Assembly: GCA_905182065.1 (NCBI GenBank)
Contig: CAJIZN010000001.1
Coordinates: 682,001 to 746,000, forward strand
Direction: 5' to 3'
DNA length: 64,000 nt
From: Candidatus Marisimplicoccus framensis
GTDB taxonomy: Bacteria > Bacteroidota > Bacteroidia > Flavobacteriales > Flavobacteriaceae
The position numbers and the translations under genes are program-made. The notes beneath the pieces are model-generated. The model saw nothing but the letters and a program-made list of their open reading frames with translations. It was not told the DNA's origin and made no database searches. Within the stretch, counting starts at the first letter, position 1; each line of letters starts with the position of its first letter. Of this stretch, positions 59,200 through 64,000 are shown piece by piece.

Positions 59200-60394
59200 T
59201 ATACCCAAGTGCAAAAAAGCTAAGGAAGAAAATACCTATAATACTAAGAATTCTCAAATTTTTAGAGGGCTTATGAGATTTAGGCATATTATCACTCATT
59301 ATCAATTTATAATTTAAAATTGCATAAAAAGGAGCGGTTATAAAAGATAATACAGTAGCTAACTCAACTAATGCTCCCATTTCAGAAAGTAAAAAATAAA
59401 ATATTAACATTGTACCTATTGCTAACGCAGATATCCAATGAAAATAATAATTTTTATCATTATTTTTTGTTAATAATTGAGTTGCTCTAGACATTGTTCT
59501 TGGAGATGCATCTAGACATGTAATTGTTGTACTCAACATTGTAGTAAATGCACAAATAGAAATTATTATATAAAAACTATCACCTAAATTAGATGTATAT
59601 AATTCAATTAATTGACCTGCAAAAATACTTCCACTATTTGAAAAACTTATTCCAGAATTATACATCACCAATGCACCTAAGCTAACAAAACAAATACCTA
59701 GAATAACAGTAGCTAAATACCCTACATTAAAATCAAATATACTTTCTTTTGCAGTTATTTTCTGACTCTTTTTTTTCTCAAGCGTCCATATAGAATGCCA
59801 AATTGAAATATCAAGTGGAGCAGGCATCCATCCCATAAAAGCTACTAAAAAAACTAAACCACTACCTGATGGAAATATTTGTTTAAAGCTGTAAATCTCA
59901 TCTGAATTTATTGAAGCAACCCCAGTTGAAAAGATAGTGGTTATGGCTAAAATTAAGATTATGATTTTTATCATTTTATCTAAAATCTGATACTTACCTA
60001 ATAGTAGAATAATATAACAAGTAATAGTAATTATTAGACTCCATATGACCATATTGTCAGTTATTCCAAAAAGACTGGAAGCAAGTCCAGCTGTTACAAT
60101 AGTTACAGCTGTTTGAATAGTAAACATGGTTGCTAGATTTAAGATGAAGTATGTAATTAAAAATACTTTTCCAATTTTATAATAGCCATCAAGTAAACTT
60201 TCGCCAGTTGCAATTGCATACCTAGGTCCATATTGAAAAAATGGGTATTTAAAAATATTAACTAGTATCAAAGCCCAAATTAAACCCCACCCAAATTCAG
60301 CTCCTGCTCTAGTTGATTGAACTAAGTGGGAAACACCAATTGCAGCCCCTGCAAAAAGTAAACCTGGTCCAAGCTTAGATATTATCTTAATCAT
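59180..60394 (-). CDS. Nramp-family transporter lacking the canonical metal motif
   Basis: 404-residue protein with about 11 membrane helices, clearly related to Nramp/MntH metal transporters (GPGLLFAGAAIG, TRAGAEFGWGLIWA, FQYGPRYAIATGESLLDGY). In helix 1, however, the canonical DPGN is replaced by GVSH, and in helix 6 the MPH segment reads GWMPAPLDIS. The Asp and Asn that hold the metal in characterised members are therefore absent. It may transport another substrate or use another mechanism. It overlaps the upstream 65-residue Cys-rich gene by 4 bases. Confidence 0.85.
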   Translation of the reverse strand: MIKIISKLGPGLLFAGAAIGVSHLVQSTRAGAEFGWGLIWALILVNIFKYPFFQYGPRYAIATGESLLDGYYKIGKVFLITYFILNLATMFTIQTAVTIVTAGLASSLFGITDNMVIWSLIITITCYIILLLGKYQILDKMIKIIILILAITTIFSTGVASINSDEIYSFKQIFPSGSGLVFLVAFMGWMPAPLDISIWHSIWTLEKKKSQKITAKESIFDFNVGYLATVILGICFVSLGALVMYNSGISFSNSGSIFAGQLIELYTSNLGDSFYIIISICAFTTMLSTTITCLDASPRTMSRATQLLTKNNDKNYYFHWISALAIGTMLIFYFLLSEMGALVELATVLSFITAPFYAILNYKLIMSDNMPKSHKPSKNLRILSIIGIFFLSFFALGYILTRFI

Positions 60395-60588
60395 TGAGTA
60401 TCATTAGCGCATTCTGAATTTGTTGGAATTTTTCCACATACACCACAGGGCTCATCGGAGTTATTTAAAAAAGGGCTCTGACTAGCGCAAGTGCCAGAAA
60501 ATTCTCCATTTTTTTTAAAAATTAATTTAATTGCGATCCCTGAAAATGCAATAGCAATTAATAATACTGAGATTAGAAATATCTCCAT
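60391..60588 (-). CDS. Short Cys-rich membrane protein, NqrM/DUF539-like
   Basis: 65 residues: one N-terminal helix (FLISVLLIAIAFSGIAIKLIF) followed by a soluble tail with five cysteines (GTCASQSPF, EPCGVCGKIP, SECANDTQ has one). The layout, helix then Cys-containing tail, resembles NqrM-like (DUF539) proteins that mature Na+-translocating NADH dehydrogenase, but the cysteine spacing differs, so this is only a resemblance. It overlaps the Nramp-like gene by 4 bases and has a -7 box 4 bases upstream. Confidence 0.65.
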   Translation of the reverse strand: MEIFLISVLLIAIAFSGIAIKLIFKKNGEFSGTCASQSPFLNNSDEPCGVCGKIPTNSECANDTQ

Positions 60589-60592
60589 TGGA

Positions 60593-60600
60593 CAAAGCTA
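60593..60600 (-). promoter_or_regulatory. -7 box of the Cys-rich/Nramp-like operon, leaderless
   Basis: Reverse-strand TAGCTTTG matches TAnnTTTG and ends 4 bases before ATG 60588, leaving no leader. Confidence 0.45.
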
Positions 60601-60622
60601 TAAAAAAATCGTAATTTTAATC

Positions 60623-61099
60623 GTGCTTAACTTAATTAAGAATTATAACATTAAGTTCTTTTCAAGATGGTTACTTTTTGTAATTACACTTGCTTCTTGT
60701 GACTCTAACTTTTTAAAAGTATCAGAATCTGAAATTGAATCCGCATCTTCTTGGACAATTAATGATCAGCCACCATCATTTCCTGAATGTGAAAATTTAG
60801 AAATTGATGATCAGTTGATTTGTTTTAGAAATAAAATAGAAATCGAAATGAACAGCTTTCTTGAGGATAAAATTTTTCCACTGGATACAACTGAATATAT
60901 TTTAACTTTAAGAATAGACACAATTGGCAACTTTAGTCTTACTAACCTTCTGCCAAAAGATAAACTAGATAATAAATTAGTTTTAATAATTCAAGAAGCG
61001 GTGGAGAAATTACCTAATGCATTACCTGCAATTAAAACAAATGTTGGAGAATTTGTTGAAGTAAAATTTAATCTACCTTTTAAACTTAATTATGAATAA
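60623..61099 (+). CDS. Lipoprotein with TonB C-terminal-like domain
   Basis: About 158 residues from GTG 60623 (LNLIKNYNIKFFSRWLLFV); the frame is open further upstream but that part overlaps the divergent gene and is not family-like. The lipobox is VITLASC. The mature part has PPSFPECEN and QLICFRNKIEIEMNSFLE, then YILTLRIDTIGNF and PNALPAI, resembling the TonB C-terminal fold in many Bacteroidota proteins with a conserved Cys pair. It overlaps ruvC by 8 bases and is co-transcribed with it. Start position is uncertain. Confidence 0.7.
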   Translation: MLNLIKNYNIKFFSRWLLFVITLASCDSNFLKVSESEIESASSWTINDQPPSFPECENLEIDDQLICFRNKIEIEMNSFLEDKIFPLDTTEYILTLRIDTIGNFSLTNLLPKDKLDNKLVLIIQEAVEKLPNALPAIKTNVGEFVEVKFNLPFKLNYE

Positions 61100-61652
61100 T
61101 ATACCAGATAATTCGATAATAATGGGAATTGATCCTGGGACAAACATAATGGGATTTGGAATAATTAAAATTCATGGAAATAATATGGAGTTAATTGATT
61201 TAATTGAATATAAACTACCAAATAAAGATGACCATAGCGTTAAGTTGTCAAAAATATTTAAAAAAACATCTGAATTAATTAAATCTCATAATCCTGATTT
61301 AATTGCAATTGAAGCCCCTTTTTTTGGTAAAAATGTTCAATCTATGTTAAAATTAGGCAGAGCTCAGGGTGTCTCAATGGCTGCAGCACTTAACTTTGAT
61401 ATTCCCATTACTGAATATTCTCCTAAAAAAATAAAAATGGCAATTACCGGAAATGGAAACTCTAGCAAAGAGCAAGTTGCTAAAATGCTCAAAAGCATGC
61501 TTAAAATTAAAGAGCTACCTAAGAATCTTGATTCTACCGATGGTTTGGCAGCTGCAGTTTGTCATTTCTTCAATTTTGATAACAAAAATCCTAAAAAAAA
61601 ATATTCAAATTGGTCTAGCTTTATTAACAAAAATCCTGATAAACTTATCTAA
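61092..61652 (+). CDS. ruvC: Crossover junction endodeoxyribonuclease RuvC
   Basis: Resolves Holliday junctions in recombination repair. Of 186 residues, the catalytic acidic residues fall in MGIDPGTNIMGFGI, LIAIEAPFF and LDSTDGLAAAVCH. Length normal. Overlaps the upstream lipoprotein gene by 8 bases and the convergent M20 dipeptidase by 4. Confidence 0.96.
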   Translation: MNNIPDNSIIMGIDPGTNIMGFGIIKIHGNNMELIDLIEYKLPNKDDHSVKLSKIFKKTSELIKSHNPDLIAIEAPFFGKNVQSMLKLGRAQGVSMAAALNFDIPITEYSPKKIKMAITGNGNSSKEQVAKMLKSMLKIKELPKNLDSTDGLAAAVCHFFNFDNKNPKKKYSNWSSFINKNPDKLI

Positions 61653-63022
61653 TTTCCAAAATGTTTATAAAAGTTTTGAATTGTGTCGATACCAATAAAA
61701 AAGTTTCTAACTCCATAGTTTTCATCAGGAGAATGAATAGCATCACTATCGAGTCCAAATCCCATTAAAACTGTTTTTATTCCAAGAATACTCTCAAACA
61801 TTGGAACTATTGGAATACTTCCTCCATCTTTCTGTGGAATAGGATCAATTCCAAAACTATCCTTATATGCTTTAATTGCTGACTCATAACCTTTAAAGCC
61901 TTCAGGAGTTAAGTATGGATTTCCACCATGATGAGTTGATACTTGAACTGAAACTGAATCAGGTACTATTTTTTTAATATGATTAGTAAATAATTCACTT
62001 ACTTTTTCCCAATTTTGATTTGGCACCAATCTCATTGAAATTTTAGCACTAGCTTCACTAGGAATAACTGTTTTAGATCCTTCTCCTGAATAACCTCCCC
62101 ATATACCATTTACATCAAGTGTAGGACGAATTGATTTTCTTTCGAGTGTTGAATATCCTTCTTCTCCTTTCGTTTTTCTAAGTCCTAACGAATCTTTAAA
62201 TTTTTCATCATCAAATTTTGAAATTTTCTCTATTGATTCTCTTTTTGATTTATCTATCTCTATAACATCATCGTAAAACCCAGGTATAGTTATTCTACCC
62301 GTATCATCTATAAGTGAACTAATCATATCTGATAAAATATTTATTGGATTAGCTAAAGCTCCTCCGTATATTCCAGAATGAAGATCTCTATTTGGCCCAG
62401 TAACTTTAACCTCCATATAAGATAAACCTCTTAGTCCTACTGTTAAAGTTGGATTGTCAAGATTACTTAAACCAGTATCTGATATTAAAATAACATCAGC
62501 ATCAAGCTTAGATTTATTTTCTAAAAGAAATTTTTCCAGATTATCACTACCAACCTCTTCCTCTCCCTCTATCATAAACTTTACATTACAGTTTAGTTTA
62601 TTTTTTTTTATAAGCTGTTCAAAAGCCTTAACATGCATGAAAACTTGACCCTTATCATCACAAGCACCTCTTGCGAAAATTGCACCTTCTGGATGAATAT
62701 CAGTTTTCTTAATTACTGGTTCAAAGGGTGGATTAGTCCAAAGCTCCAAAGGGTCTGGTGGCTGAACATCATAGTGACCATAAACTAAAATTGTTGGAAA
62801 TGCATCATCTACGAGTTTTTCTGCATAGACAATAGGATGGCCATTAGTTTCATATACGTTTGATGAATCACATCCTGATTTTAAAAGTTCATTTGATAGC
62901 CATTTAGCTGTTTTATTCATAGTATCCTTATACCTAGAATCAGCACTAATAGAGGGTAGTTTTAAAAACTCAAATAACTCATTTAAATATTTCTCTTTCT
63001 CCTTTTCAGATAATGTACTCAT
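61649..63022 (-). CDS. M20-family dipeptidase
   Basis: 457-residue zinc dipeptidase of the CPG2/carnosinase-like group. Metal-binding text is VYGHYDVQPPDP, ARGACDDKGQV, MIEGEEEVGSDNLEKF and ISDTGLSNLDNP; the dimerisation domain follows (GLRGLSYMEVKV, DLHSGIYGGAL), and HHGGNPYL and KDGGSIPIV complete the site. No signal peptide, so it works in the cytoplasm on imported dipeptides. Overlaps ruvC tail to tail by 4 bases. Confidence 0.93.
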   Translation of the reverse strand: MSTLSEKEKEKYLNELFEFLKLPSISADSRYKDTMNKTAKWLSNELLKSGCDSSNVYETNGHPIVYAEKLVDDAFPTILVYGHYDVQPPDPLELWTNPPFEPVIKKTDIHPEGAIFARGACDDKGQVFMHVKAFEQLIKKNKLNCNVKFMIEGEEEVGSDNLEKFLLENKSKLDADVILISDTGLSNLDNPTLTVGLRGLSYMEVKVTGPNRDLHSGIYGGALANPINILSDMISSLIDDTGRITIPGFYDDVIEIDKSKRESIEKISKFDDEKFKDSLGLRKTKGEEGYSTLERKSIRPTLDVNGIWGGYSGEGSKTVIPSEASAKISMRLVPNQNWEKVSELFTNHIKKIVPDSVSVQVSTHHGGNPYLTPEGFKGYESAIKAYKDSFGIDPIPQKDGGSIPIVPMFESILGIKTVLMGFGLDSDAIHSPDENYGVRNFFIGIDTIQNFYKHFGN

Positions 63023-63024
63023 AG

Positions 63025-63056
63025 TTGATTTATTTTTAAAAACTTATTTATATTTG
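63025..63056 (+). promoter_or_regulatory. Promoter of tRNA-Leu
   Basis: TTG (63025-63027) and TATATTTG (63049-63056) are separated by 21 bases; the -7 box ends 10 bases before the tRNA. Confidence 0.6.
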
Positions 63057-63066
63057 TTCACCTTTT

Positions 63067-63148
63067 GCGGGTGTGGTGAAATTGGTAGACACGCTAGACT
63101 TAGGATCTAGTGCCTAACAGCTTGGGGGTTCGAGTCCCTTCACCCGCA
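63067..63148 (+). tRNA. tRNA-Leu (TAG)
   Basis: 82-base tRNA with an acceptor stem GCGGGTG/CACCCGC, the anticodon loop CTTAGGA closed by CTAGA/TCTAG (anticodon TAG), a variable arm typical of leucine tRNAs, and T loop TTCGAGT. The 3' CCA is not encoded. Confidence 0.96.
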
Positions 63149-63154
63149 CTTTAT

Positions 63155-64000
63155 TTAATTCTCAAAGTTATTCAGTCCTCTATACCCTGATCCTTTTACA
63201 AACCTACCAGAAAAATTTCCAGTATGTTCTCCTTTTGATAATACTTGAGTTCCATTTACAAATACGTCTTCAACTCCAACTGCAAATTGAAGAGGCTTTT
63301 CAAAAGTAGCTTTGTCTTCTATTATTTTTGGATCAAAAACTACAACATCTGCAAAAAATCCTGTTTTCAAATACCCTCTTTTTTTAATTCCTAGATTTTC
63401 AGCAGGAAATCCAGATAATCTTCTAATTGCCTCCTCCATTGTAATTAATTTCTCTTCTCTTACATATTTACCTAATACTCTTGCAAAACTTCCAAATGCT
63501 CTTGGATGAGTAATAAAATCTTTAGATATATCTGAGTAAGATCCAGCATCTGAGTCAAATGAAACCCATGGAAGCATTATTTTTTTTCTAATATTATCTT
63601 CTGACATACTAAAATAGATACACTGAATTCTACTACCATCTTCAATTATAAGATTTACAATAGCTTCTTCAGGGGACTCTCCTCTAATTTTAGCTGCTTC
63701 AGCAATTGTCATACCTCTATATTTACTAGACATAGATTGTTTATTGAAACCAACCATTAAAATATCTTCTGGAGGCTGTTCTGAAAGTTCTTTTCTTATA
63801 TCTTGAAAAAGTCTTTCTCTTATATCAGGTCTTTTCATACGGTTTATCCATGCTTGTCTTCCACCTTCTTGAACCCATGTTGGTATTACTCCTGTTAATC
63901 CAGTAGAGGAAGCGGGATAAGTATACATGTCAGCAGTAATTTTCAAACCTTGTTCTCTGGCACTTTCTACTTTATCAATCACTGAATCTAATAAATGCCA
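63155..64000 (-). CDS. N-acyl-D-amino-acid deacylase (D-aminoacylase), 3' part
   Basis: C-terminal part of an amidohydrolase-superfamily enzyme that frees D-amino acids from N-acyl derivatives; the frame is open to the window end (WHLLDSVIDKVES), so the gene begins outside. Visible features are DMYTYPASSTGLTGVIPTW, FDSDAGSYSD, TH PRAFGSFARVLGKYV-type text (HPRAFGSFARVLGKYV) and the C-terminal GRGYLK-like KRGYLKTGFFADVVVFDP and FVNGTQVLSKGEHTG. The metal ligands lie mostly upstream, out of view. It stands convergent with tRNA-Leu. Confidence 0.92.
   Translation of the reverse strand, partial: WHLLDSVIDKVESAREQGLKITADMYTYPASSTGLTGVIPTWVQEGGRQAWINRMKRPDIRERLFQDIRKELSEQPPEDILMVGFNKQSMSSKYRGMTIAEAAKIRGESPEEAIVNLIIEDGSRIQCIYFSMSEDNIRKKIMLPWVSFDSDAGSYSDISKDFITHPRAFGSFARVLGKYVREEKLITMEEAIRRLSGFPAENLGIKKRGYLKTGFFADVVVFDPKIIEDKATFEKPLQFAVGVEDVFVNGTQVLSKGEHTGNFSGRFVKGSGYRGLNNFEN

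Noticed and set aside
58994-59317. Forward open frame across the lipA-Nramp junction
   Set aside because: It spans two reverse-strand genes and the lipA promoter; no family features.

Overview
The window is a very AT-rich, densely packed stretch of a Bacteroidota genome, most likely a marine member of the Flavobacteriia. The evidence is a SusC/SusD pair, many lipoproteins with late-Cys lipoboxes, genes without obvious Shine-Dalgarno sequences, recurrent TAnnTTTG -7 boxes, and Flavobacteriia-type neighbourhoods (era-der; MerR/M23 divergent from alaS). Spacers are short, and six convergent pairs overlap by 4 to 21 bases at their stops, which fits a compact genome.

Layout. 1-3740: the 3' part of topA, an arginase-fold gene and trxB. 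3839-14943: a forward block with a NagB/PIG-L fusion, a secreted M20 amidohydrolase, SusC, SusD, a gamma-glutamyltransferase lipoprotein and an SGNH hydrolase. It looks like a nitrogen- or peptide-directed uptake locus rather than a glycan one. 15031-19689 (reverse): a DUF819 permease with a RidA-like lipoprotein, an ABC exporter, a secreted endonuclease/phosphatase-fold lipoprotein and initiator tRNA-Met. 19765-32437: housekeeping genes era, der, alaS, lysS, lipB and rnhB, with two cell-wall hydrolases and several lipoproteins. 32495-38941: a Porin_10-type beta-barrel, anmK, nhaD, folC and another outer-membrane protein. 38977-42297 (mostly reverse): DUF1295, homocysteine methyltransferase, tRNA-Val and a sulfatase. 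42345-45873: an S9 peptidase, an SDR and an unrecognised secreted protein. 45946-51845: glycerol operon glpK-glpD-glpF with an SDR and a nearby GDPD. 51858-63148: methyltransferase, M48 protease, glycosylasparaginase, Nif3, lpxK, lipA, an unusual Nramp homologue, ruvC, an M20 dipeptidase and tRNA-Leu. 63155-64000: the 3' part of a D-aminoacylase-type amidohydrolase.

The main oddity is how many genes are split by single-base frame changes: about 17 breaks in 11 genes, several at homopolymers. The essential gene folC is among them, so uncorrected sequence errors are the likeliest cause. Split genes are listed once over their whole length as 'pseudogene', with the break positions given; I expect most to be intact in the organism.

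I found no clear new defence, mobile or RNA-guided system. The best leads are a secreted RidA/DUF819 pair, an Nramp homologue without the DPGN metal motif paired with a Cys-rich membrane peptide, an arginase-fold protein without the usual manganese ligands, an internally repeated secreted protein of unknown function, and several probably leaderless promoters.
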